From assembly GCF_003937945.1 (NCBI RefSeq), contig NZ_RSEC01000059.1:62001-126000 (forward strand): DNA of 64,000 bases, read 5' to 3'. Made by a program: the position numbers and the translations under genes. This document shows, piece after piece, positions 51,922-59,500 of this stretch. Origin of the DNA: Amycolatopsis eburnea (GTDB lineage: Bacteria > Actinomycetota > Actinomycetes > Mycobacteriales > Pseudonocardiaceae). The notes under the pieces are model-generated. The model was not told the DNA's origin. It saw only the letters and a list, made by a program, of their open reading frames with translations, and did not search any database. Numbering within the stretch: the stretch's first letter is position 1; each line of letters starts with the position of its first letter.

Positions 51922-52227
51922 CTACTCGCCGCGCATCGACCGGCGGATCTCGGCCAGCCGGTCCTTGGCCGCCTGGTCGCGGTCGGCGATCTGCTTGTCG
52001 AGGGCTTCCGCCGTGTGCTCGGTGCCGAGCCCGGCGACCTCGGTGGCACCGACCGACGTCGTGTACCGGTTCTCGATCTTGTCGCGCACGAAGTCGAAGC
52101 TGGGCACGCCGCCCTCGCTGTAGTCCGGCTCCGGCAGCGGCGGCGAGGGCACCGCGATCGCGGCCGTGGGGGTTTCGTCGACGATCTCGCCGTCCAGGAC
52201 GTTCGGGTCGCCGTCGGGTGTGGTCAT
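51922..52227 (-). CDS. Small hypothetical acidic protein
   Basis: 101 residues, with an acidic, Pro-rich N-half (DGDPNVLDGEIVDE) and a charged helical C-half (DKQIADRDQAAKDRLAEIRR). No recognised family and no signal peptide. Convergent with the SnoaL-like gene (3 bases) and divergent from the ESX-like effector gene, sharing a 124-base promoter gap with it. A role as chaperone or partner of the effector is conceivable but untested. Confidence 0.6.
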   Translation of the reverse strand: MTTPDGDPNVLDGEIVDETPTAAIAVPSPPLPEPDYSEGGVPSFDFVRDKIENRYTTSVGATEVAGLGTEHTAEALDKQIADRDQAAKDRLAEIRRSMRGE

Positions 52228-52351
52228 CTGCCCAATCTAGCGCCGGAGTGGGCACTCCCGCCGGTAGCGCAGTGGGTAATTCGGCCGTTGGGCCCGCCCG
52301 CGCGGTGCGCGATTCTCGATCCGCACAGCAGGTGTCCGGAAGGAGCAGACC

Positions 52352-53266
52352 ATGGGTGCCGGGGCCTACCGCGCCGAAACCACGGAAATGGGGACGGTCG
52401 CCAAGGCGGTCGAGGAAGTCGGGTCGTCCTTCCATTCGGTGACCCGTGACCTGGAGGGCCTGGTGCTCGACGCGTTGTCGTTCGCCGGGATCGGGAGCGG
52501 GGTGGCCGCCGCGAACTCGGCGCTGCACTCCTCGCTGGGCAGCGCGCTGCAGAAGTTCCTGAGCCTGATCACGAACGTCAACCAGAACGTCCAGACGGCC
52601 GCGAACCGCTACAACGCGGCCGACTCCGACGTCGCGCAGGCCTACGGCGGCGGCCAGGCCCAGGCCGGCGGCGGGGGAGCGGCGGCCGCGGCGGCGCCGC
52701 AGCAGCTGGACCCGCGCGTGGTCGACTCGATCATGCGCTCGGAAGGCGCGACGGGCGAGCAGGGCGGCGTGCCCGAGGCGTACGGCTTCCGGCAGAACAT
52801 GCACAACGGCTACGACCGGATCATCGCGGCGCGCGAGCAGTACGGCATCGGCAGCGCCGAGGAACGCGCGGTCGTCTCGGACCTGATGACGGCGAACGCG
52901 CGCACGGCGGGCGCGCTCAACTTCACCGACCCGGGCACCCAGGCCGCGATCATGTCCGGCGCGCACATGCGCGGCGCCGGCGGCGTGCGCGCGATCCTCA
53001 ACCACATGGCAGGCGACGACATCGTGCGCAGCTCGCGGACGCTGAGCGACGCGACGATCCAGCACGTGCAGGGCCTGACGCCGGAGCAGTTCCAGCAGGA
53101 GTTCCGCGACGCCCGCGTCGAATACGACCGCCAGATCTACGGCGACACCACCACCCGCCAGGGCGGGCACACGCAGAACTGGTGGGATCGCTACGGAAAC
53201 GGCCTGACCCAGCGGTACGACCGCGAGCAGGAGGAATTCCTCCGGCTTTCGCAACCGCGGAACTGA
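52352..53266 (+). CDS. WXG100/ESX-like protein with a C-terminal hydrolase-like domain
   Basis: 304 residues with a strong ribosome site (GGAAGGAG). Residues 1-95 form a helical hairpin of WXG100-like composition (TVAKAVEEVGSSFHSVTRDL...ALQKFLSLITNVNQNVQTAA). An Ala/Gly/Gln linker (about 97-115) leads to a C-terminal domain containing IMRSEGATGEQGG, ARTAGALNFTDPG and WWDRYGNGLTQRYDREQ. The C-domain loosely resembles lysozyme-like secreted effectors; a Glu in SEG could be catalytic. No Sec signal, as expected for type VII export. No ESX machinery is in the window. Confidence 0.65.
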   Translation: MGAGAYRAETTEMGTVAKAVEEVGSSFHSVTRDLEGLVLDALSFAGIGSGVAAANSALHSSLGSALQKFLSLITNVNQNVQTAANRYNAADSDVAQAYGGGQAQAGGGGAAAAAAPQQLDPRVVDSIMRSEGATGEQGGVPEAYGFRQNMHNGYDRIIAAREQYGIGSAEERAVVSDLMTANARTAGALNFTDPGTQAAIMSGAHMRGAGGVRAILNHMAGDDIVRSSRTLSDATIQHVQGLTPEQFQQEFRDARVEYDRQIYGDTTTRQGGHTQNWWDRYGNGLTQRYDREQEEFLRLSQPRN

Positions 53267-53332
53267 TCGGTTCGAAGATCGGGAAACGGGGCACCCTACC
53301 TCCTGTAGCCGAACGACAACGGGAGGCACGCG

Positions 53333-53770
53333 ATGAACCGGAGGATGATCGCACTACTGGGCGGGGTCGCCGCGATGGCGGGGACCGTGGCGTTCGCGGG
53401 AACGGCCGAAGCGGCGTCGACGCCGTGCAGTGCCGACGCGAAGGCCTGCGTCCAGCGCGGTTCGAATACGGCGTGGTTGACCGACGGCGCCGGGAACGTC
53501 ACCTACGGCGGCGTCCCGATCACCGTCGGGCTGGCGAAGTACCCGACGCCGCTGGGGAAGTTCCACGTGCAGTACAAGGACATCGACCACTACAGCAAGC
53601 AGTACAACGGGCCGATGCCGTACTCGGTGTTCTTCACCACCACTGGGGTCGCTTTCCACCAGGGCAGCCTGAAGGTGAAGTCCCACGGGTGCGTGCACCT
53701 TTCGCACGCGGCCGCGGTGACGTTCTACAACACCCTGCAGCCGGGTGACGTCGTCGAGGTCGTGCCCTGA
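53333..53770 (+). CDS. L,D-transpeptidase (YkuD family), short form
   Basis: 145 residues. Sec signal (ALLGGVAAMAGTVAFAGTAEA) followed directly by a minimal YkuD domain. Catalytic Cys120 is in the SHGCVHL motif with His109 and His118, and PTPLGKFHVQ lies upstream. It has no peptidoglycan-binding or SH3 domains. It makes 3-3 cross-links in peptidoglycan or attaches proteins. The 3' end is overlapped by 46 bases of the opposite-strand gene 53725-54228. Confidence 0.88.
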   Translation: MNRRMIALLGGVAAMAGTVAFAGTAEAASTPCSADAKACVQRGSNTAWLTDGAGNVTYGGVPITVGLAKYPTPLGKFHVQYKDIDHYSKQYNGPMPYSVFFTTTGVAFHQGSLKVKSHGCVHLSHAAAVTFYNTLQPGDVVEVVP

Positions 53771-54228
53771 TCCGTCCCTTGTGGACGGTTTAGGAGTGCG
53801 CCGAGGACGGCCCCGAACACCAGGTGATCGGCCAGCTGCGGCGCGCGGGGAAGCGCCCGCACGGCGGGGTAGGCCCGGGCCGCGACGCCGAGGTCGAGCA
53901 CGGCGATCGCCAGCCCCGCCACCGCGCCGCGGGTGACGCCGCGGCAGCCGGCCCAGGCGAGCACGCCGGTCCACCCGGCGGCGATGGTCAGGTGCGCGAC
54001 CAGTCCGGCGGCGACGCCGGGCCGGTCGCGCCGGCCGGGGATGAGGGTGCCCGCGGCGCGCGTGGCGGCGAGGAGGTCACCGCCGGTGAGGAGCGCGTGC
54101 GCAGTCGACGGTATACCGCTCACCACGGCCGCGACGGCCCCGGCGCGCACGGCCTGGCGGATCCGGCGGCGTCCCGATGCCGTGAACGACCCTTTCACCT
54201 CGTCTGACGACATGAAAGAGTCGTTCAC
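53725..54228 (-). CDS. Hypothetical membrane protein whose start lies in a palindromic repeat
   Basis: 167 residues if translation begins at the GTG at 54228, which overlaps the previous gene's TGA (GTGA). An internal ATG at 54213 is an alternative. Four hydrophobic segments (GAVAAVVSGIPSTAHALL, VAGLVAHLTIAAGWTGVLAW, GAVAGLAIAVLDLGVAARAY, LADHLVFGAVLGALLN) suggest a four-pass membrane protein. The first 16 codons (NDSFMSSDEVKGSFT) are encoded inside the repeat at 54181-54229. The 3' end runs antisense into the L,D-transpeptidase gene. Function unknown. Confidence 0.6.
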   Translation of the reverse strand: MNDSFMSSDEVKGSFTASGRRRIRQAVRAGAVAAVVSGIPSTAHALLTGGDLLAATRAAGTLIPGRRDRPGVAAGLVAHLTIAAGWTGVLAWAGCRGVTRGAVAGLAIAVLDLGVAARAYPAVRALPRAPQLADHLVFGAVLGALLNRPQGTDQGTTSTTSPGCRVL

Positions 54229-54229
54229 G
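54181..54229. repeat. Nested palindromic repeat at a gene junction
   Basis: 17-base arms CGTGAACGACCCTTTCA and TGAAAGAGTCGTTCACG (one mismatch) flank a spacer that contains the palindrome TCGTCTGACGA. The centre CGTCTGACG is shared with the 85-bp repeats and the apbE palindrome. It supplies the stop codon of one gene and the start of the next. Confidence 0.88.
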
Positions 54230-54659
54230 TCGTTTGCCCGGCCGCCGCGAGGTACGCCGCCAGCCGGATCCGCAGCCCACGGACGTCGGGGAGCGCGATG
54301 GTGAACGCGTGCGCCGGCCGGTACCCCGGCCAGGGATCACCGTGCGTGCACGGGCCCAGGAAGTACACGAAGCCGTCTTCGTCGTCGTAGCGGCCGCGTG
54401 ACCAGCGCTGGACCGCGCCCGGCACCCTGGCCTCCCAGTACGCCGGGTGCTTCATCGCGCGGGCGAGCTGCCGGGCGAAGCGGGGCAGCTCGGCTTCCGG
54501 CAGTCCGAGGCCGCGGCCGCCCCAGACCCGAGGGGTGCGTTCCGGCGGGCGCCCCGGGCAGCCGAACGTGACCTCGCCGCCCGCGTAGTGGCGGGTCCAG
54601 CGAGCACTTTCCGTTGCCAGTGCGTCGAATTCGTGGCCGCCGGTGATCTCCAGCGTCAT
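54225..54659 (-). CDS. Hypothetical protein
   Basis: 144 residues from the ATG at 54659; a longer open frame upstream has non-coding character. Conserved-looking features are WTRHYAGGEVTFGCPGRPPE, GRYDDEDGFVYFLGPCTHG and PGYRPAHAFTIALPDVRGL. The compact alpha/beta composition suggests a small soluble enzyme or binding protein. No family recognised. Its TGA lies in the repeat at 54181-54229 and overlaps the start of the next gene. Confidence 0.65.
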   Translation of the reverse strand: MTLEITGGHEFDALATESARWTRHYAGGEVTFGCPGRPPERTPRVWGGRGLGLPEAELPRFARQLARAMKHPAYWEARVPGAVQRWSRGRYDDEDGFVYFLGPCTHGDPWPGYRPAHAFTIALPDVRGLRIRLAAYLAAAGQTT

Positions 54660-54726
54660 GGGAAAACGATAGGCGATCAAGCGCCGGGGAGTACCGCCGC
54701 GCGGGTATCGATCACTGGTCCAATAG

Positions 54727-54734
54727 TGTATACA
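54727..54734. promoter_or_regulatory. TGTATACA palindrome upstream of aldehyde dehydrogenase
   Basis: TGTATACA lies 35 bases before the ATG of the dehydrogenase in an AT-rich patch (caatagtgtatacagtatgc). It resembles GntR-family half-sites; no GntR gene is in the window. Confidence 0.35.
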
Positions 54735-54768
54735 GTATGCAGTAGCCGCGTCGGACACGGAGGCCGCC

Positions 54769-56130
54769 ATGTACTCAGTCACCGACCCCGCGACGGGTGA
54801 GCGGGTCGAGGAGATCCCGAACGCGACCGACGAGGAGGTCCGCGCCGCCATCGGCCGGGTGCACCGCGGGTACGCCGGCTGGCGGGCCCGGCCCGTCGCC
54901 GAGCGGGCCGCGGTCGTGCGCCGCGCCGCCGAGCTGTTCGCCGAACGCGCCGACGAGCTCGCCGCGATCATGACCCTGGAGATGGGGAAGCGGATCAACG
55001 AAGGCCGCGGCGAGGTCGGCGTCGTCGTCGACATCTTCCGCTACTACGGCGAGCGCGGCCCGCAGCTGCTGGCCGACGAGCCGCTGCCGATCCGCGGCGG
55101 CGAGGCCGTCCTGACGAAGGAGCCGATCGGGCCGCTCCTCGGCGTCATGCCGTGGAACTTCCCGTGCTACCAGGTCGCCCGGTTCGTCGCGCCGAACCTG
55201 GTGCTGGGCAACACGATCCTGCTCAAGCACGCCTCGATCTGCCCGCGCTCGGCGGTGGCCATCGAGCGCGTGCTGCGCGACGCCGGCGTGCCCGAAGACG
55301 CGTACGTGAACGTCTTCGCGTCGAGCCGGCAGGTCCCGTGGATCCTCGCCGACCCGCGCATCCAGGGCGTGTCGCTGACCGGCAGCGAGCAGGCCGGCAT
55401 CTCGGTCGCGGCCGAAGCCGGGCGGAACCTCAAGAAGAGCGTCCTCGAGCTGGGCGGGTCCGACCCGCTGATCGTGCTGGACACCGACGACCTGGACGAA
55501 ACGGTCAAGATCACGGCGACGGCCCGGATGCGCAACTGCGGCCAGTCGTGCAACGCGCCGAAGCGGATCATCGTGCTGGGCGAGCTTTACGACGAGTTCG
55601 CCGACCGGTTCGCCAAGCGCGTCGCGTCGTACTACGTCCCGGGCGACCCGGCGGACCCGGCGACGACGCTACCGCCGCTGGCCTCCGTGGCCGCCGCGGA
55701 CGAGGTGGCCGCCCAGGTCGACCGAGCGATCCGCGACGGCGCGACCGTCCGCGCGGGCGGCCACCGCATCCCGGGCCCGGGCGCGTACCTGGAGGCGACG
55801 GTGCTCACGGGCGTGACCCCGGAAATGGCGGCGTACCACGAGGAAATCTTCGGCCCGGTCGCCCTCCTCTTCCGCGCCGAGACGGAGGAGGAGGCGATCG
55901 CCCTGGCCAACGACACCCCGTTCGGCCTCGGCGCAAGCGTTTTCAGCACGGACCGAACCCGCGCGGCCCGGGTCGCGCGGGGCATCGAGGCGGGGATGGT
56001 CTACATCAACAAGTCCGGTGGGTCGGAGGCGGATCTTCCGTTCGGCGGCATCAAGCGGTCGGGGATCGGCCGGGAGTTGGGGCCGTTGGGGATCGAGGAG
56101 TTCATGAACAAGAAACCCATCCGCCTCTGA
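54769..56130 (+). CDS. NAD(P)-dependent succinate-semialdehyde dehydrogenase-type aldehyde dehydrogenase
   Basis: 453 residues. Cofactor/active-site features: GVMPWNFPCYQVARF near 127, Glu227 (LELGGSDPLIVL), Cys261 (NCGQSCNAPKR) and the C-terminal INKSGGSEADLPFGGIKRSG. The short length and KSVLELGGSDP place it in the GabD/SSADH group that oxidises succinate semialdehyde. Its last nine codons (FMNKKPIRL) and stop are the attachment site of the element at 56099-62765. The target gene is regenerated intact, so the insertion is silent for it. Confidence 0.88.
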   Translation: MYSVTDPATGERVEEIPNATDEEVRAAIGRVHRGYAGWRARPVAERAAVVRRAAELFAERADELAAIMTLEMGKRINEGRGEVGVVVDIFRYYGERGPQLLADEPLPIRGGEAVLTKEPIGPLLGVMPWNFPCYQVARFVAPNLVLGNTILLKHASICPRSAVAIERVLRDAGVPEDAYVNVFASSRQVPWILADPRIQGVSLTGSEQAGISVAAEAGRNLKKSVLELGGSDPLIVLDTDDLDETVKITATARMRNCGQSCNAPKRIIVLGELYDEFADRFAKRVASYYVPGDPADPATTLPPLASVAAADEVAAQVDRAIRDGATVRAGGHRIPGPGAYLEATVLTGVTPEMAAYHEEIFGPVALLFRAETEEEAIALANDTPFGLGASVFSTDRTRAARVARGIEAGMVYINKSGGSEADLPFGGIKRSGIGRELGPLGIEEFMNKKPIRL

Positions 56131-56132
56131 CC
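56099..56132 (+). repeat. attL-like direct repeat
   Basis: Begins AGTTCATGAACAAGAAACC and continues over the dehydrogenase stop. It matches 62732-62765 at 33 of 34 bases (C at 56118, A at 62751). Confidence 0.9.
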
Positions 56133-56157
56133 TGGAGTTTTGTTGCGTTTGGTCCCG

Positions 56158-56179
56158 CCAGGCCGTCGTCAGGCCGTCA
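56158..56179 (+). repeat. Putative recombinase arm site, left
   Basis: A 22-bp site made of two CAGGCCGTC units with an 11-base period. It matches 62607-62628 at 20 of 22 bases and lies 25 bases inside attL. Confidence 0.6.
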
Positions 56180-56261
56180 TGAAATCTGCGGCGGCCGGCG
56201 GGGGTTGAAAACGCGGTTGGTCGCCGCCCGTGCCCGCTTGTGGCACGTCCCCACGTGCGGA

Positions 56262-56858
56262 TTACTCGATGTTCAGTTCTTTCGACGTTTCCTGCCGCCC
56301 AGAGGCATCCGTGTGCCCACGCAAGGCCAGCAGGGCCAGTACGACACGATCCTCACCCAGCGCGTCAGCGAGCGCGGCGATCAACTGTAGTGACCCTGGG
56401 CGACGCGATCCCGTCTCGATCGCTTGCAAGGTCGACTTTCCGACCTTCGCACGCGCCGCAACGGCCGTGAGGCTCAACGACTCCCGTTCCCGCGCTGCTC
56501 GGAGGTACGCACCGATTTCGACGTCCGGCAGCGGCGGAAGCTGTACCTCGCTCAGACGTGCCACAGGAGCAATGGGGGCGGCTGTGGAATCAATTCCCTC
56601 CCGTCCGTAGTCCGATTTCCACTCGGGCTGCTTGGTCAAGGCCTCCACTTCGCGCCGCTCTCGGTCGGACCAGTAGAGCGCTTCGTGGTGGTGTCCACGG
56701 TCGAGGTCGGCCACTGCCCGGTACATCCGCGCGTTCGCCCGCCGAAACGCCACCCACGCCGACACGGGCGCGTCGCGTCCCGGCATCCGCGCATACGAAT
56801 CTTCGTGCGCCTCCTGCAACGTCCGAGGCGCACTAGCCTTCACGGTCGCCGTCCCCAT
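56262..56858 (-). CDS. XRE-family helix-turn-helix regulator of the element
   Basis: 198 residues from the ATG at 56858 (a GTG one codon upstream is possible). The HTH is C-terminal, about 115-175: VEIGAYLRAARERESLSLTA, VAARAKVGKSTLQAIETG, followed by LIAALADALGEDRVVLALL. The N-terminal half is helical with an HHHEALYWSDRERREVEAL stretch and no known domain. It is the gene nearest attL and overlaps the gene upstream by 26 bases. Likely controls the element's left-end operon. Confidence 0.8.
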   Translation of the reverse strand: MGTATVKASAPRTLQEAHEDSYARMPGRDAPVSAWVAFRRANARMYRAVADLDRGHHHEALYWSDRERREVEALTKQPEWKSDYGREGIDSTAAPIAPVARLSEVQLPPLPDVEIGAYLRAARERESLSLTAVAARAKVGKSTLQAIETGSRRPGSLQLIAALADALGEDRVVLALLALRGHTDASGRQETSKELNIE

Positions 56859-57114
56859 CACGACCGCCCGGAACCGCCACGCGAGCCGTCAGCAGCGCCG
56901 CCAGGTCGTCCACCCCGTCGCGGAGCCGGAGAAGGAACGCCACGCAGGCGGGCCACTTGCCCAGGTCCTCCGGCACCGCGAGCGAAACCACGGTCTCGCC
57001 TGTCACGACGAGCATCGGGGGACTGGCCGGATGCGGGCCGGTCTCCTCCACCGTCACCGAGTCCCATGGCTCCACTGCCCATGTCACGCCGAACCCGTCG
57101 ACTCGAAGCCTCAT
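56833..57114 (-). CDS. Small hypothetical element protein
   Basis: 93 residues from the ATG at 57114. The sequence begins MRLRVDGFGVTWAVEPWDSV and has PPMLVVTGETVVSLAVP and CVAFLLRLRDGVDDLAALLTA, giving a plausible alpha/beta protein. No family recognised. The ATG overlaps the TGA of the proposed upstream gene (TGATG), a typical coupling. Its 3' end overlaps the XRE gene. Confidence 0.6.
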   Translation of the reverse strand: MRLRVDGFGVTWAVEPWDSVTVEETGPHPASPPMLVVTGETVVSLAVPEDLGKWPACVAFLLRLRDGVDDLAALLTARVAVPGGRDGDGDREG

Positions 57115-57333
57115 CACTGTCTGCCTTACTCGCCCAATCCCGTGCCAGCTCATGCCACGCCCGCGACACGCGCACGGCTGCATTCGATGCGTTGAGCGAG
57201 GCGCCCGGCGAGAAGACCCGTGTGCCGTGCTCCCACGCCACCATGTAGTCGCGGTACGCCGATTCCCACGCCTGGACCAGCTCGTTGAACGCCGCAGCAT
57301 CGCGAACCGGCCGGACGCGTTCATCCCGCTCAC
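57114..57333 (-). pseudogene. Small element gene, apparently frameshifted twice
   Basis: A GTG at 57333 overlaps the preceding stop (GTGA) and reads SGMNASG. The well-behaved sequence then continues only in another frame (DAAAFNELVQAWESAYRDYM, WEHGTRVFSPGASLNASN, SRAWHELARDWASKA). A second shift near 57130 would be needed to reach the TGA that overlaps the next ATG. The first frame reads Arg/Ser/Thr-rich noise between. Either a decayed gene or sequencing errors in GC runs. Confidence 0.5.
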
Positions 57334-57785
57334 GCCGCCTTGGTCGCAGCTTCGCCAGCTGTGGCGGAGCGCGCCGACTTCGAACCGCTCCCGGCCGCCT
57401 CGAAGCCAGTCGCGCGGAAGACGTAGGACTCGTACTTGAACTCACCCTTGCCGGCCACCTTCGGCTCGGCCGTCAGCCCCTCCAGCTCGATCGGGCGCAT
57501 CCCGGGCAACGCTTCCGAGGTTGCCGGGACCAGCTGGACGCAGGCCAGCAACGCGATCTCGAACGAAGCGCGCTTCGCCTTCGTCTCGTCCGGGGCGGTG
57601 CCCGTCGCCTTCCAGCGGCGCTTGCCCGTCACCTCATCCACCCGCTGACGCGCCGGGCGACCTGCGGTTCGGTCCTCCCGAGACTGGTACTCGGTGTCGG
57701 CCGTAACCTCTCCGATCATGACGAGCCCTTGAGGGCACGCCTGGTCAAACGCAATTTCGACCCCGAAACCCTTGGTGATAGCCAT
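57330..57785 (-). CDS. Hypothetical element protein
   Basis: 151 residues. N-terminus AITKGFGVEIAFDQACPQGL, then GRPARQRVDEVTGKRRWKAT and KYESYVFRATGFEAAGSG. The features resemble small proteins carried by actinomycete integrative elements, often beside FtsK-like transfer genes, but I cannot name the function. It overlaps the downstream frameshifted gene by GTGA. Confidence 0.65.
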   Translation of the reverse strand: MAITKGFGVEIAFDQACPQGLVMIGEVTADTEYQSREDRTAGRPARQRVDEVTGKRRWKATGTAPDETKAKRASFEIALLACVQLVPATSEALPGMRPIELEGLTAEPKVAGKGEFKYESYVFRATGFEAAGSGSKSARSATAGEAATKAA

Positions 57786-57811
57786 GTTGTTAGCTCCCTG
57801 GATATTGCTTC

Positions 57812-58036
57812 TCAGTCAGTGACTTCCGGCGCCTGGTCGTCGACTCGCGCCGTCGAGTTCAGTGCGGTTCGCACCTCTTCGAGTTCCTTGCTCAGCACCG
57901 CAATGGCGTCCGAATCCACGAGCAGAACCACCGGGAACGCCTTGCCGAACCGGATCTCTGCCCGGTTCGCGTAGGCAAGGGCGCGGACCCGGATGGGGAG
58001 GTCTGCCGTGACGTGGATTTGGACCGTGTCACGCAT
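57812..58036 (-). CDS. Small hypothetical element protein
   Basis: 74 residues from the ATG at 58036 (MRDTVQIHVTADLPIRVRAL...). The C-terminus is acidic (LNSTARVDDQAPEVTD). The start of a five-gene minus-strand cluster ending at attL. The 225-base gap upstream, shared with the divergent gene at 58262, carries an operator array. Confidence 0.6.
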   Translation of the reverse strand: MRDTVQIHVTADLPIRVRALAYANRAEIRFGKAFPVVLLVDSDAIAVLSKELEEVRTALNSTARVDDQAPEVTD

Positions 58037-58178
58037 GCCGGTCGCGCCTACGCCGCAAGCCGGTCGAGTACCCGTGTTCCCCCACCACGCGACACGCTTC
58101 GAGTCGTCATGCCTGCCTTCCTCTCTTCGCCGCCGGGCGGACCCCGGCAATCTGACCTCCAATCTCCGGCAAAAGGCG

Positions 58179-58250
58179 GGGACATGATCACCACGTGGCG
58201 GGACATCTCGGGACGTCCCTGGTACGGTCGAAGACGTCCCTAAAAGTCCC
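58179..58250. promoter_or_regulatory. Array of GGGAC/GTCCC sites in a divergent promoter
   Basis: GGGACAT at 58179 and 58200 (21 bp apart), palindrome GGGACGTCCC at 58210-58219, GACGTCCCT at 58212 and 58233 (21 bp apart), and AGTCCC at 58245. The spacing of two helical turns suggests cooperative binding, probably by the XRE-like protein encoded just downstream. Confidence 0.55.
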
Positions 58251-58261
58251 AAGGGGTGCTG

Positions 58262-59005
58262 ATGCCGAACGATCGCCTGCGTGACGCGCTGCTGCGCAAC
58301 GGCCTGACCTTGGAACAGGTCGCCAGGGCCGTCGGCGTCGACCAGAAGACCGTTGAACGCTGGATCACCAAGGGGCGCCTGCCGTACCCGAAGCACCGGC
58401 ACAAGATTGCGGCGATGGCGCGCGAGTCGGAGACGTACCTGTGGCCAGACTCGGTGGCACCGGAACGCAAGGCCGAGACGGCGGCCGCCGAAGTCGTTCG
58501 GGTGTTCCCGCACCGGAACGCCATTCCGGTCGAGCTTTGGGACCGGCTGATCAAGGAGGCGTCCGAGACCGTTGAGGTCCTGGTGCACGCTGCCCTGTTC
58601 CTGGTCGAGCGCCCGCGCTTCATCAAGGACCTGAGGGCCAAGGCTGTGGCCGGCGCGAAGATCCGGTTGGCCTTCGGTGACCCGGAGGGCGACAGCGTCG
58701 CGCTACGCGGCGAGGAGGAGCAACTCGGCGACGGGACGCTTCCGGCGCGTATCCGTAACGCGCTAGCGTTCTACCGACCGCTGATCGGCGTGGAAGGCAT
58801 CGAGATGCGGTTCCACAACACGACGCTCTACAATTCGATCTTCCGATTCGACGACGAGATGATCATCAATACGCACGTGTACGGGTTCCAGGGAGCCCAC
58901 GCCCCATCTCTCCATCTCCGGCGACTATCCGCCGGGGACCTGTTCGAGACGTACTCAGAGAGCTTCGAGTCAGTTTGGAACCTCGCCAAGCCCGCCACCT
59001 TCTAG
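58262..59005 (+). CDS. XRE-like regulator with a DUF5919-type C-terminal domain
   Basis: 247 residues from the ATG at 58262. N-terminal HTH (LRDALLRNGLTLEQVARAVG, VDQKTVERWITKGRLPYPKH). The C-terminal domain, about 85-240, includes LIKEASETVEVLVHAALFLV, IRLAFGDPEGDSV and FHNTTLYNSIFRFDDEMIIN. This resembles phospholipase D-like sensor folds (DUF5919 type) found in actinomycete elements. It is followed after 8 bases by a Nudix gene. Probably a repressor that couples a nucleotide-like signal to control of the element. Confidence 0.75.
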   Translation: MPNDRLRDALLRNGLTLEQVARAVGVDQKTVERWITKGRLPYPKHRHKIAAMARESETYLWPDSVAPERKAETAAAEVVRVFPHRNAIPVELWDRLIKEASETVEVLVHAALFLVERPRFIKDLRAKAVAGAKIRLAFGDPEGDSVALRGEEEQLGDGTLPARIRNALAFYRPLIGVEGIEMRFHNTTLYNSIFRFDDEMIINTHVYGFQGAHAPSLHLRRLSAGDLFETYSESFESVWNLAKPATF

Positions 59006-59013
59006 GATTCAGC

Positions 59014-59484
59014 ATGACCCGAGTCGATTACTACAACGACCCGAACGCTCCCAAGGCGAACAGCATTGCGGTGGCGGTGTCGGCCTTTATCCAGGACGAC
59101 GACGGTCGGATCTTGATGATCAGGCGAACGGATAACGACTTGTATTCAATCCCTGGTGGCCAACTTGAGCTCGGTGAGACGCTAGCGCAAGCCGCGGTCA
59201 GGGAAGTTCAGGAAGAGACTGGTGTAACGTGTACGGTCTTGGCTGTGATCGGACTTTATTCCAATCCGAATCATGTCATTGCGTACGACGATGGCGAGGT
59301 TCGGCAGGAGTTTTCTATCTGTTTCCGTGCAAGCCCGACAGGCGGCAGTCTGCGAGGTAGTGAAGAGAGTCGAGAAGTGCAGTGGGTCTCACCTGATAAA
59401 ATCGATGATTTGAATATTCATGACTCTATTAGACTTCGAATTCGGCATGCTCTAAGTGGTGATCAAGAAGTGTTCTTTACGTAA
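59014..59484 (+). CDS. Nudix hydrolase, element-encoded (Pif-like)
   Basis: 156 residues from the ATG at 59014. Complete Nudix box Gx5Ex7REUxEExGU at residues 49-71 (GQLELGETLAQAAVREVQEE). It hydrolyses nucleoside-diphosphate derivatives. In the Streptomyces element pSAM2 a Nudix protein (Pif) blocks entry or transfer of a second element, and a similar exclusion role is plausible here from context. GC content falls within this gene. It converges with the HNH gene 16 bases away. Confidence 0.85.
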   Translation: MTRVDYYNDPNAPKANSIAVAVSAFIQDDDGRILMIRRTDNDLYSIPGGQLELGETLAQAAVREVQEETGVTCTVLAVIGLYSNPNHVIAYDDGEVRQEFSICFRASPTGGSLRGSEESREVQWVSPDKIDDLNIHDSIRLRIRHALSGDQEVFFT

Positions 59485-59500
59485 TTTGCGTAAGCTTCAG

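Noticed and set aside
56099..56132. tRNA gene as the attachment site
   Set aside because: The repeat is the coding 3' end of an aldehyde dehydrogenase; no cloverleaf or TTCGAAT arm is present.
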